Positions 35,718-44,208 of a stretch of 64,000 bases of DNA are shown here, one piece after another. The stretch comes from an uncultured Collinsella sp. (lineage in GTDB: Bacteria > Actinomycetota > Coriobacteriia > Coriobacteriales > Coriobacteriaceae): positions 62,001 through 126,000 of the forward strand of contig URPJ01000003.1 in NCBI GenBank assembly GCA_900549745.1. The letters run 5' to 3'. The notes below the pieces were generated by a model. The model did no database searches and had not been told where the DNA came from. It saw only the letters and a list, made by a program, of their open reading frames with translations. The position numbers and the translations under genes are program-made. Numbering within the stretch: position 1 is the first letter of the stretch; the number at the start of each line of letters is the position of its first letter.

Positions 35718-37052
35718 ATGAGCACACAGACCGAGTCCAAGCTTGTCACGCAAATCGACTTCGCCCGCGCCGGACAGATCACGCCGCAGATGAAGGAGGT
35801 CGCCGAGCGCGAGCATCGCGACCCCGAGTACATCCGCGAGCGCGTGGCCGACGGCCGCATCGCCATTCCCGCCAACATCGTTCACATCAAAAAGGGCATG
35901 CGCGCCTTTGGCGTCGGTGAGGGCCTGTCCACCAAGGTCAACGTCAACTTGGGCATCTCGGGCGATAAGGCCGATGCCGCCGAAGAGTGGAAGAAGGTCA
36001 AGATCGCCGAGGACTTTGGTGCCGACGCCATCATGGACCTCTCCAACTCGGGCAAGACGCGCCAGTTCCGCCAGCAGCTCATCGACGAGACGCCGCTCAT
36101 GGTAGGCACCGTCCCCATGTACGATGCCATCGGCTACATGGAAAAGCCGCTGGTCAAGCTGACCAAGGACGATCTGCTCGAGGTCGTGCGTGCACACGCC
36201 GAAGACGGCGTGGACTTTATGACCATCCACTGCGGCATCAATAAATCGGTCATCAAGACCTTCAAGGAGACCGGCCGCCTCATGAACATCGTCAGCCGCG
36301 GCGGCTCGCTGCTGTTTGGCTGGATGGAAGTCACCGGTAACGAGAACCCCTTCTACGAGTTCTACGACGAGGTGCTCGAAATCTGCCACGAGTACGACGT
36401 AACGATCTCGCTCGGCGACTCCTGCCGCCCGGGCTGTCTCTACGACTCCAACGACGCCACCGAGACCGCCGAGATGATCGAACTGGGCAAGCTGTGCAAG
36501 CGTGCTTGGGCCGCCGGCGTCCAGGTCATGGTCGAGGGCCCGGGTCACATGGCGCTCGACGAGATCGCCGCCAATATGAAGCTGCAGAAGCGTCTGTGCC
36601 ACAACGCCCCGTTCTATGTGCTGGGGCCGCTGGTGACCGATATCGGCGTGGGCTACGACCACATTACCGCCGCCATCGGCGGCGCCATCTCCGCAAGCTC
36701 CGGCGCCGACTTCCTGTGCTACGTGACGCCCGCCGAGCACCTGTGCCTGCCCGACGCCCAGGACGTGCTCGATGGCCTCATGGCCACCAAGATTGCCGCG
36801 CACGCCGCCGATATCGCCAAGAAGGTGCCGCACGCCCGCGACATGGACGACAAGATGGGCCAGGCACGCCGCAAGCTCGACTGGGACGCCATGTGGAAGT
36901 GCGCCCTCGACCCGGTCACCGGCAAAAAACGCTACGAGGAATCCCCTGCCGCCACCGAGGGCACTTGCACCATGTGTGGCAAGATGTGCGCCGTCCGCAC
37001 CGTCAACAAGATCTTCGAGGGCACCACGATCGACCTCGGCATGGAGGACTAA
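35718..37052 (+). CDS. thiC: Phosphomethylpyrimidine synthase ThiC
   Basis: 444 residues, the short form common in anaerobes. Radical SAM-type enzyme turning aminoimidazole ribotide into HMP-P for thiamine. Seen: FGVGEGLSTKVNVNLGIS, TIHCGINKS, SLGDSCRPGCLYDSND, MVEGPGHMALDEI and the C-terminal cluster motif GTCTMCGKMCAVR (C-x2-C-x3-C). Directly controlled by the TPP riboswitch. Followed by thiD. Confidence 0.95.
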   Translation: MSTQTESKLVTQIDFARAGQITPQMKEVAEREHRDPEYIRERVADGRIAIPANIVHIKKGMRAFGVGEGLSTKVNVNLGISGDKADAAEEWKKVKIAEDFGADAIMDLSNSGKTRQFRQQLIDETPLMVGTVPMYDAIGYMEKPLVKLTKDDLLEVVRAHAEDGVDFMTIHCGINKSVIKTFKETGRLMNIVSRGGSLLFGWMEVTGNENPFYEFYDEVLEICHEYDVTISLGDSCRPGCLYDSNDATETAEMIELGKLCKRAWAAGVQVMVEGPGHMALDEIAANMKLQKRLCHNAPFYVLGPLVTDIGVGYDHITAAIGGAISASSGADFLCYVTPAEHLCLPDAQDVLDGLMATKIAAHAADIAKKVPHARDMDDKMGQARRKLDWDAMWKCALDPVTGKKRYEESPAATEGTCTMCGKMCAVRTVNKIFEGTTIDLGMED

Positions 37053-37147
37053 CCCTGTCGCCGCGGCCGCTTCTGGCGGCGAGCTGGTGCCTGTCAATTG
37101 TTGACTTGTGAACATTTACTTACACTTGCGTAGAGATTGCATCGCCC

Positions 37148-37182
37148 GCCCGGGTTCGGCATAGAGTCGGCCCGGGCATCTT
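37148..37182 (+). terminator. Terminator after thiC
   Basis: GCCCGGG and CCCGGGC pair across 16 nt and are followed by ATCTTTATAATG; that TATAAT (37183-37188) may double as a -10 box for thiD. Confidence 0.55.
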
Positions 37183-37234
37183 TATAATGCTGGCTTAAAG
37201 ACCCATTTGATTCCGACCGAACAAGGGAGCGAAC

Positions 37235-38065
37235 ATGGATCGTAGTAAGGTACCTGCCGTCCTGTCCATCGCGGGATCCGATTCCAGCGGTGGCGCCGGC
37301 ATTCAGGCCGACATCAAGACCATCACGGCGCACCGCCTGTATGCCGAGACGGCCATCACCGCCATCACAGCGCAAAACACCCTGGGCGTTACCGCCGTGC
37401 AGGATATCTCGCCAGATATCGTAGCCGCGCAAATTGACGCCGTTTTTGACGATATCCGCCCCAGCGCCGTCAAGATCGGCATGGTTTCTTCTGTAGAGAT
37501 TATCGAAGTCATCGCCGACCGCTTGAGCGCCTGGAACGCAACGAACGTGGTCGTCGACCCCGTCATGGTCGCCACCTCGGGCGCGCGGCTGATTGCCGAA
37601 GATGCCGCCGAGGCGCTCACCCGCCGCCTGTTCCCGCTAGCGACGGTTATCACGCCCAATATTCCCGAGGCCATGGCACTGCTCGACTATGAGGTCGACT
37701 CCGAGCGCACGCAGCAAAATGCTGCCATGCTCCTCACCCGCCGCTTTGGTTGCGCATCCCTCGTTAAGGGTGGGCATCTTGTCAACGAGGCCAACGATGT
37801 ACTGGCCGAACCCGCGCCACTCGATGACGAGGGCAACCATCTGGGAGATCCACTCACCACGTGGTTCCGCCACAAGCGCATCGAGACCGACAACACGCAC
37901 GGCACCGGATGCACGCTCTCGTCCGCCATCGCCTGCGCGCTGGCTCAGGGCATGGATCTTGCCGACGCCGTCAACGCCGGCAAGGCCTACCTAACCGGCG
38001 CTCTGGCCGCCGGCTTTGACATGGGCAAAGGCTCCGGCCCCGTCAACCACATGTGGCAGTACTGA
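37235..38065 (+). CDS. thiD: Hydroxymethylpyrimidine/phosphomethylpyrimidine kinase ThiD
   Basis: 276 residues. Phosphorylates HMP and HMP-P, the step after ThiC. Ribokinase-fold motifs: SIAGSDSSGGAGIQADIKT, VVDPVMVATSGARL, TPNIPEAMALL and the active-site THGTGCTLSSAIA. ATG 37235 has AAGGGAG upstream. Last chromosomal gene before the prophage. Confidence 0.94.
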   Translation: MDRSKVPAVLSIAGSDSSGGAGIQADIKTITAHRLYAETAITAITAQNTLGVTAVQDISPDIVAAQIDAVFDDIRPSAVKIGMVSSVEIIEVIADRLSAWNATNVVVDPVMVATSGARLIAEDAAEALTRRLFPLATVITPNIPEAMALLDYEVDSERTQQNAAMLLTRRFGCASLVKGGHLVNEANDVLAEPAPLDDEGNHLGDPLTTWFRHKRIETDNTHGTGCTLSSAIACALAQGMDLADAVNAGKAYLTGALAAGFDMGKGSGPVNHMWQY

Positions 38066-38184
38066 GACAGTTTGCCGCAGCTCGCTATTGATGCTGACCA
38101 ACAGGCAAAACACGCTGAACGTACCGCAACACACTGACCGTACTTAGGGTTTTACGCCCACTTGGGATATTCGAGGGATACGAG
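38066..38184. other. Chromosome-prophage junction region
   Basis: About 120 bp between thiD and the terminator at the prophage's left edge. The left attachment site is expected near here, but it cannot be defined without the right end; no tRNA or known att core is visible. Confidence 0.3.
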
Positions 38185-38221
38185 AAAGGGGCCGTGGCGA
38201 CGAACCGCCACGGCCCCTTTT
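38185..38221 (-). terminator. Terminator at the end of the prophage late operon
   Basis: Perfect 15-bp stem AAAGGGGCCGTGGCG / CGCCACGGCCCCTTT with a 6-nt loop, directly after the last phage gene. The stem's own A/T ends give a T-run in either direction. Confidence 0.85.
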
Positions 38222-38225
38222 GTCG

Positions 38226-38327
38226 CTATCGCTCGCGGTCGCTCCCGCCTTGGATTAGGGCGAGGGCGATAACCGCGACGAAGCCGCCCAGAATCGCGCC
38301 GAGCGCCGCGCCCATGATGAAATCCAT
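38226..38327 (-). CDS. Tiny phage membrane protein
   Basis: 33 residues: MDFIMGAALGAILGGFVAVI then ALALIQGGSDRER. One glycine-rich membrane helix with a charged end. Its ATG overlaps the endolysin TGA by one base, so it is translated by coupling. Position after endolysin suggests a lysis accessory (holin- or antiholin-like), an inference only. Confidence 0.55.
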   Translation of the reverse strand: MDFIMGAALGAILGGFVAVIALALIQGGSDRER

Positions 38328-39400
38328 CACCACGGCACACCGTCCGTGACGCACACCTGCAGGCGGTCGAGCGGCTCGCCGTAGATACCGGCGTAATCAT
38401 CGCCGCTATAGGTTGAGCCATCGTCGCACACAGTATCGAGCCACCCGGCGCGCGCGGTGGTCTGCGAGCGATACCACGCCTGCTTATACTCCTCGCCACC
38501 CGGTGTCACGTAGTACATGCGCACGCCGTCGATGGTATGGCCGGCGATACCGGCGCAGCCGTTTACGGTGTCGTTGCGGTCGCCCTTGGCGACCCAGTCG
38601 AGCCAGTCGTCCTCGACGGTGTGGACCTGATACTTGAGCGTACCGCGATCAACTCGGGCGCAAAGGAGGTCATGCTGTCGGCACGGGTAGCCCGCGAAGC
38701 CGTCGTCGCCGGCACCGAAGTCGGTCACCTCGTCCAGCCAGCCGCCACCATTAAGGTGCAGCGAGTAGTGTACGGGAACACGGGCGCCAGTGGAGCGAGG
38801 GAAACCGCCCGGCGCGCCCTGCGACGCCGAAGGCGCAGCGGGGGTCGCCGCGGGCTGCACAGTCGGCGCGGACGGCTGCGCGCCGCCGACCATCGCGTCG
38901 TACCACTCGACGGCGCGCTGCATGTAGTGGTCGCGCTGCGAGCCAGCCAGCTCGCCGGGGCAGGCCGTGGACGACCAGTGCTTGTGCGGGAACACGTTCA
39001 CCATCCATGCCGGGCGGCCCAGCCCGTAGTACAGGCACAGCGCCGCCACGAGGTGCGCACCGCTCTCGATAGCGGCCTCGTGAACCGTCCACGGGCCGCG
39101 CGCGCTGTTGGCGTGTTCGATGCTGATGGTCGTGTCGTTGCCGCCGCCCGTGCCGATGCCGTCGCCGCAAGCGTAGGCGCGGTCGGTGTCGTTGACGTGC
39201 TGCACGATGTAGCCGTTGCGGTCGACCGAGTAGTGGGCAGAGCAGCCGTTGGCGGCCCAGATGCTGTTGCACTGGGCCGCATTGAGGTCACCCGCCATAT
39301 GGTGGATCGTGACGCCCTTGATGCCGAAGGGTCGTCCCGCCGAGAAGTTGCAGCCGAGGAGCTTGTACTCGTCCGGTTGGACGTTCACGAAATCTGCCAT
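38327..39400 (-). CDS. Phage endolysin, N-acetylmuramoyl-L-alanine amidase
   Basis: 357 residues. Amidase_2/PGRP-type domain at about 10-170 with zinc and catalytic residues in GVTIHHMAGD (His33-His34), TISIEHAN and HKHWSSTACPGEL. A Pro/Ala/Ser linker (about 190-215) leads to a C-terminal wall-binding part with repeated Gly-Trp-Leu blocks (GGGWLDEVTD, DDWLDWVA, RAGWLDTVCDD) and intervening GYP/AGI/AGIYG segments, like clostridial hydrophobic-W repeats. ATG 39400 has AGGAGG. Confidence 0.92.
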   Translation of the reverse strand: MADFVNVQPDEYKLLGCNFSAGRPFGIKGVTIHHMAGDLNAAQCNSIWAANGCSAHYSVDRNGYIVQHVNDTDRAYACGDGIGTGGGNDTTISIEHANSARGPWTVHEAAIESGAHLVAALCLYYGLGRPAWMVNVFPHKHWSSTACPGELAGSQRDHYMQRAVEWYDAMVGGAQPSAPTVQPAATPAAPSASQGAPGGFPRSTGARVPVHYSLHLNGGGWLDEVTDFGAGDDGFAGYPCRQHDLLCARVDRGTLKYQVHTVEDDWLDWVAKGDRNDTVNGCAGIAGHTIDGVRMYYVTPGGEEYKQAWYRSQTTARAGWLDTVCDDGSTYSGDDYAGIYGEPLDRLQVCVTDGVPW

Positions 39401-39401
39401 G

Positions 39402-39707
39402 TTAGTCCTCCTTGATGTCGCCGAGCGCGAGCAGCGCGTCGAGCCATTTGTCCGTGATACCGACGGATTTGAAGGCGGCATAGGCCACCTGCACGCCGCC
39501 GACACACGCGAAGATGGACGTCACCCACGCCGAGGGGTCGGTGGGCACGCCTCCTGCCATGGCCGTGAGGGCGCCGCACCCCGCCGAGACGGCGATGGCC
39601 GTCCAGCGGGCGACGCCGCCCGTCATGGCCTTGGTTTTGATGGCCTGCACGATGTACGGCACCACGAGCACCGTGGCGACGGTGAGGCCGGCCTGAATCT
39701 CAGTCAT
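39402..39707 (-). CDS. Putative holin
   Basis: 101 residues with three hydrophobic segments (about 5-22, 35-52, 63-82) and a charged C-terminus (DKWLDALLALGDIKED). Lies one base upstream of the endolysin start, the usual holin place. ATG 39707 has TAGGAGCA upstream. Holin function inferred from size, topology and position. Confidence 0.7.
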   Translation of the reverse strand: MTEIQAGLTVATVLVVPYIVQAIKTKAMTGGVARWTAIAVSAGCGALTAMAGGVPTDPSAWVTSIFACVGGVQVAYAAFKSVGITDKWLDALLALGDIKED

Positions 39708-39717
39708 TTGATTGCTC

Positions 39718-40131
39718 CTATCTGCTTGTCTCCTTGTTGTACATGAGGTCGACGCGGTCGCAGATGTGGTCGACCTTCTCGGCCATCCCCTGGCTGCGCG
39801 CCTGGCTGTGGACTAGATCGGCGTGTAACACGTCATTTGACGCGACGACCGACTCCATGAGGGTCTTCATCCCCTCAATCAAGGTGTTACTGCGCTCCAT
39901 CTGCGCCGCGATGCGCCCCTCCATCTGCGAGCGTTCCCGGTCGCGCTGCGCCCGCTCGTCCACCTCGGCCTGTTTGCGCTCCTCGCGTTTGAGGTCGAGG
40001 CTCGCCTTGCGCTCGTTCTGGACCTTGTACTCGGCCAAAAATTGCCGCCCAAAATAGAAGGCAATGAGAACAAGCGCTGCGCCTCCGAGCCATCCGGGTC
40101 CGTACGGCGCGAAGAGCTTGAGCACCTCCAT
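39718..40131 (-). CDS. Phage membrane-anchored coiled-coil protein
   Basis: 137 residues. One N-terminal membrane helix (WLGGAALVLIAFYFG) followed by a long highly charged helix (about 35-137, e.g. DLKREERKQAEVDERAQRDR). Resembles lysis-module accessory proteins such as haemolysin XhlA-like or spanin-like proteins by layout, without clear sequence proof. ATG 40131 has GGGAGG. Confidence 0.6.
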   Translation of the reverse strand: MEVLKLFAPYGPGWLGGAALVLIAFYFGRQFLAEYKVQNERKASLDLKREERKQAEVDERAQRDRERSQMEGRIAAQMERSNTLIEGMKTLMESVVASNDVLHADLVHSQARSQGMAEKVDHICDRVDLMYNKETSR

Positions 40132-40208
40132 CCGGCCTCCCTTCCGTTCTGCAGTGTTGTGGGGCCCATTCCTCGCCACACTGCAGGTTCGGCCCCCGTA
40201 ACGCCGGC

Positions 40209-40466
40209 CTACACCGCCGCCATCGTGCCGACGCACACGGCCAGCGGGCCCTGCGACAGGATCACGGCGCGGTCGGTGATGATGCACCCCGTGCAGGAGC
40301 GCACCATCGGGACCGTCACGACCGCACCGCGAAGCATCACGTCGAGCGCCGTGTCGTGGACGCCCACGACCGTGCCGAACTCCATCGTCAGCCGCTTGCC
40401 GCCCGACGGCATCGCCGCCGCCAGCCGCGCCGCCGCGCCCTTGATCTCGGCTGCCGAATCGCTCAT
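40209..40466 (-). CDS. Small phage protein of unknown function
   Basis: 85 residues. Ala-rich N-terminal helix, then a compact beta-like domain (GTVVGVHDTALDVMLRGAVVTVPMV) with two Cys (SCTGC), resembling small SH3-like or OB-type barrels. ATG 40466 overlaps the stop of the hub-like gene and has AGGAGGTA upstream. Probably a structural tail or baseplate accessory. Confidence 0.55.
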   Translation of the reverse strand: MSDSAAEIKGAAARLAAAMPSGGKRLTMEFGTVVGVHDTALDVMLRGAVVTVPMVRSCTGCIITDRAVILSQGPLAVCVGTMAAV

Positions 40467-42028
40467 CGCTCGTACCTCCTCGCCGTGTGCTTTATGACGC
40501 AGCCGGCGTCGAGCGTCAGCGTCTGCTTCTGGATTGCCAGCTTGCCGACAACCCCGCCGGTCCTGTAGTTCATCGCCACCGCCATGCACGGCTCGACGGG
40601 CTTGTAGACGCTCCTGAACTCGTCTGTGCGCGTCACGGCGCGCTCGGTGGCGAGCAGCTCCGCCGCCTTGCGGTCCGCCGCCGCCTGCATGGCGTCCTGG
40701 GGCCAAGGCGTGGCGTTGCCTCCCTCCTCGACCTTGTCGGCGACGAAGATGGCCTCGCCGCCGTCGATGTAGCAGTAGCCCCAGCTGACCTTGCTGTGGT
40801 TCTCCGTGGCGTGGTAGGTGTAGCTGACCTTCTGCCACTCGCCAGTCATGGTGAACCCCTTGGTCACCGGGCCAAGCGCCCTCTCCTGATCCCAGAAAGA
40901 CTGTATGATGCCCGTCGCGCCCTTAGTGCCCTTGACCCACACGCTCTGCGTGTAGTCCGTATCCTTCTTGACGCTCGGCCCCTCGTCCTGACAGAAGCCG
41001 ATACGCCCGCCGCTCGAGACGACCTTGATGCCGAAGAGCACGCCCACCTGCGGCGAGTCGGGGACGTAGACGGTCTGGATGCTGCCGTGCGAGTCGCTCT
41101 TGCGGAAGTTCTTATCCGATTTCTTGCCGGTGCCGATGAGGGCGTTGGCAGCGCCCTCGATGAGGTTGGTATCCTCGGTGTCAACGCCCGGCAGGCTGTC
41201 GTAGCTGTAACTCTTGACGATGCGACGACCGACCGAGACTGTCGACAGGTCGGAGTCGGGCGAGTCGTCCACCGCCGTGCCGCGCACCGATGCGTCCTGC
41301 GTGCTGAAGTCCACGTGCACGACGTTGCAGACCTCGGCGCGGTTGGTCGATTCGGTCATGTCCGGCATGAAGCGCGCGTCCCTGCCCTCGGTGAACTCCG
41401 CCGAGATGGGCATGTCGGCGGGCTCGACGTAGCGCCTGTAGATCACGTTGCCCATCCGGTCGGTCGCCGGCGAGCGGAACCCGGCCGCCTTGAGGAGCAG
41501 GTCCACCGCGTCCAGCTTGTTCTTAGCGTCGTTGTCCCTGCCCACGCCGAAAACCAAGGTGCTGCCCAGAAGGAGGCTGCTGGGGTCGGCGTAAACGGTG
41601 AGGCCGACCGATTCGGCTATCTTGACGGCCTCATCAACCAGATTGCTGCCCGCAACGATCACGTACGGCCCGTCGAAGTCGTCGTCTTTGAGCCGCTTCA
41701 GGAGGCCGTAGGCGTTGATCTGGCCCTCGCGGTAGGCGCCGTCGATGTCCACCGAGTCTACCTGCGGCATGAATGTTCCGAGGCACTCGCGCCTCTTACT
41801 GCCGTCCGTGAAGGTGGCGTTGAGGTACACACGCAGAAAGTCGTTACCGACGTCGAACTTGTCGGCGAAGTCCAGGGATGCAGTCTCGTAGAGCGCCGTG
41901 TTCGCATTGCGCTCGATGGAACCGCCGTTCTCGATGTCGCGCACGAAGTCGAGTTCGAGCCCCGTCTCACGTGATACGCGCACGAAGTCGTAGGAGGCGT
42001 CGAACGGCCTCGTCCAGCTATCAGCCAT
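40463..42028 (-). CDS. Phage tail hub/minor structural protein with carbohydrate-binding-like insert
   Basis: 521 residues. The first 220 residues look like the tail-associated hub proteins of siphophages (LGTFMPQVDSVDIDG, GQINAYGLLKRLKDD, LDAVDLLLKAAGF). A region at about 330-440 (GRIGFCQDEGPSV, YTQSVWVKG, GEWQKVSYTYHATENHS) resembles a CBM_4_9-type jelly roll that may bind host glycans. Sits between the FN3 tail protein and the lysis genes, as a distal tail component should. Confidence 0.65.
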   Translation of the reverse strand: MADSWTRPFDASYDFVRVSRETGLELDFVRDIENGGSIERNANTALYETASLDFADKFDVGNDFLRVYLNATFTDGSKRRECLGTFMPQVDSVDIDGAYREGQINAYGLLKRLKDDDFDGPYVIVAGSNLVDEAVKIAESVGLTVYADPSSLLLGSTLVFGVGRDNDAKNKLDAVDLLLKAAGFRSPATDRMGNVIYRRYVEPADMPISAEFTEGRDARFMPDMTESTNRAEVCNVVHVDFSTQDASVRGTAVDDSPDSDLSTVSVGRRIVKSYSYDSLPGVDTEDTNLIEGAANALIGTGKKSDKNFRKSDSHGSIQTVYVPDSPQVGVLFGIKVVSSGGRIGFCQDEGPSVKKDTDYTQSVWVKGTKGATGIIQSFWDQERALGPVTKGFTMTGEWQKVSYTYHATENHSKVSWGYCYIDGGEAIFVADKVEEGGNATPWPQDAMQAAADRKAAELLATERAVTRTDEFRSVYKPVEPCMAVAMNYRTGGVVGKLAIQKQTLTLDAGCVIKHTARRYER

Positions 42029-44207
42029 TAGCGGGCTCCTCCCACGTCTCCCACGTCGGGTCGCACGAGGCTACCCACGCGCCGTCGGAACGCTTCACGC
42101 TGCAACTCAGGCGGGCGCGGAACCGTTCGCCGTAGAGATCGCGCACCCAAAAGCGTCCCGCGGTGTTCATGACCTCGAGGAATGACTTGTAGTCCTCCTC
42201 GTCGAGCAGCAGGAAGTCCATGCTGTCCTTGACGTCCCGTTCGTTGATGCCGTACGAGACGGGCAGCCCTTCCCCGCCGTCGGCGAAGTGCAGCATCTTG
42301 TATCCGTGCGTCACCTTGCGGCTCGAGCCCTTCTTGAGATAGCGCCCGAGCCACGACCTCTCAGCGCCGGCTCCCCAGTTGAGAGCCACCTCGCGGCTCG
42401 CCACGGTCGTTTTGACCCTCGTCGCCGTGCTCACGCCCGTCGCGGCGTAGGCGACCGCGACGTACTCGAACTCGCTGTTGAGCGGAGGCAGCGGGTCGCT
42501 CGCGCCCTCGCCCGCCGCAAGGTGAGAGCCGAGCTGCAGGGTCGAGCCGTCGGGCAGGACGCGCGACACGGTGAAGTGGGACGTCTCGGGCGTGTCGTCG
42601 CTGTCGGCCTTGCCTGGGAATACCGACAGCTGGCATCCCAGCCTCTCGTCGACGAAGATGTTTAGCGACGGCTTGGCGGGCGGTGCCCAGTCGGTCCGGA
42701 AAGTTCTCGAGACGGTGACCGATAGCGACGAGCCGGCCGTGACCGTTAGCATGACCCTGTAGGGCGTGAAGTTGACGAAGGCGTGTTGCGCATAGCCGAG
42801 GACAAAGGAGCGTGCGTCCTTGTCCACAGTCCCGCTCCACAGGAGGTTGCCCCTGATGTCGCACAAAGACAGATACTGTCGGCTGACGCCCGTCTCGTCG
42901 GCCACCTTCCACGTGAAGGTATGCGGCACCGCGCGCAGGGTCGCCCCGTCCGCAGCCGGGTCGGTGAAGAATGCCTGGGGCGCGTCCGCAACGGTATAGG
43001 CCGCCGCGCTCGACCACGCTCCCCAGTCCTCGTCGAGGCCCTTGGTGCGCACGCGCACGGTGTACATGCCCTTGGCATCCGTCGGCAATTTCAGGCTCGT
43101 AGCCGGGCCCTCGACCGTCGTGGTGGTGGGACCCGTCGGCGTCGTGACCTGCACCTCGGCTGAGGTCTGCGCCGAGCCGTCCGGATGGTTGGGCACCCAT
43201 TCGAGCGTCGCGGTCGAACCTGTGGCGTAAGCCGCCCTGACGCCCCTGATGGACGGTGCGAGCGGCGGGCATATTGTCGTGACCTCGTTTGACTCGGTCC
43301 ACGGTCCCTTGAGGCCGCTCTTGACCGCGCGGGCGCGGTAGTGCACCGTACCCGCCGGTGCCTCCTCGTCCTCCCATGAGGCGTTCACGTCCGCATCGAC
43401 CCACGTCTTTCCACCGTCGGTCGTGAGCTGGAACTCCCAGCTGTCGACGAAGGCCGGCGCGTCGTGCCCCTTGAGCACGACCTTCGCCGCCTCCGCCTTG
43501 ACGGCCTCGAGCATGCCGAGCGCCGTCGGCGTGGTATAGATCGCCGGCGCGCTCACGCCGTAGTCCGATGTGCCGCCGGGGCCCGTCGCCTTGGCCGAGA
43601 AGATGTACATGCAGCCCGGCTCGAGGCCGTTGTAGGTGTGGCTCGTGGTATTCCAACTAACGGTGCCGACGTCGGTGAACTTCCCCGGGCCGTTCTTCGC
43701 CACGCCGACGGTCACGGTCGTCCAAGGGTAGTCGCCGTTCATACCCGTGTAGTCGACGTCCCAGCTGACCTTCGCGCTGGTGTCGCTCAGGCGCTCCGCC
43801 CTGATGTTCTTCGGCGTGTGCGGCGTGTGGTAGGCGCGGCACGGGACCGTGACGGTGTTTGATGCGTTGGACGTTCCGTTGCCGAAGCCGCCCGTGACGT
43901 TAATCTGGCCAGTGAAGGTGTGGTTGTAGGCGTCGCCGTTGCCGCGCGCGAGCACGACGTCACGCGACGTGCACTGCACCCATACCCAGCCGGAGTTGTT
44001 CGTCGAGTATACCGAGCCGTTCCACGAGCCGCCCGCCGACGAGCTGCCGTTTGCGTAGCAGTCGATGGCGTAGCGCGTGCCGTAGCCGTGCGTGACGCGG
44101 TAGGTCACGGTGGTGTCCGTGCGCCCGACCTCAGCAACGTCCACGTACGCGCACCAGCAGTACTTGCGATAGCCGCTTCCGCCTTGAACCCAGTTTCCCT
44201 GCGCCAT
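42021..44207 (-). CDS. Phage tail protein with fibronectin type III repeats, Dit-like C-terminus
   Basis: 728 residues. After an N-terminal Gly/Ser/Tyr-rich jelly-roll-like part (1-125), FN3-like units are visible (e.g. PKNIRAERLSDTSAKVSWDV; YTTPTALGMLEAVKAEAAKV; RGVRAAYATGSTATLEWVPN). The last 120 residues (SYGINERDVKDSMDFLLLDE, GRFWVRDLYGERFRARL) resemble distal tail proteins. Follows the tape measure directly, the usual Dit place. ATG 44207 lies next to the tape-measure stop. Confidence 0.75.
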   Translation of the reverse strand: MAQGNWVQGGSGYRKYCWCAYVDVAEVGRTDTTVTYRVTHGYGTRYAIDCYANGSSSAGGSWNGSVYSTNNSGWVWVQCTSRDVVLARGNGDAYNHTFTGQINVTGGFGNGTSNASNTVTVPCRAYHTPHTPKNIRAERLSDTSAKVSWDVDYTGMNGDYPWTTVTVGVAKNGPGKFTDVGTVSWNTTSHTYNGLEPGCMYIFSAKATGPGGTSDYGVSAPAIYTTPTALGMLEAVKAEAAKVVLKGHDAPAFVDSWEFQLTTDGGKTWVDADVNASWEDEEAPAGTVHYRARAVKSGLKGPWTESNEVTTICPPLAPSIRGVRAAYATGSTATLEWVPNHPDGSAQTSAEVQVTTPTGPTTTTVEGPATSLKLPTDAKGMYTVRVRTKGLDEDWGAWSSAAAYTVADAPQAFFTDPAADGATLRAVPHTFTWKVADETGVSRQYLSLCDIRGNLLWSGTVDKDARSFVLGYAQHAFVNFTPYRVMLTVTAGSSLSVTVSRTFRTDWAPPAKPSLNIFVDERLGCQLSVFPGKADSDDTPETSHFTVSRVLPDGSTLQLGSHLAAGEGASDPLPPLNSEFEYVAVAYAATGVSTATRVKTTVASREVALNWGAGAERSWLGRYLKKGSSRKVTHGYKMLHFADGGEGLPVSYGINERDVKDSMDFLLLDEEDYKSFLEVMNTAGRFWVRDLYGERFRARLSCSVKRSDGAWVASCDPTWETWEEPANG

Positions 44208-44208
44208 C

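Noticed and set aside
35578..37115. Minus-strand frame across thiC joined to the small membrane protein
   Set aside because: The part over thiC is low-complexity antisense translation. The real gene starts at ATG 35546 with a good ribosome site.
38066..38226. Left attachment site of the prophage
   Set aside because: An att core can only be named by comparing both ends; the right end is outside the window and no tRNA gene is here.
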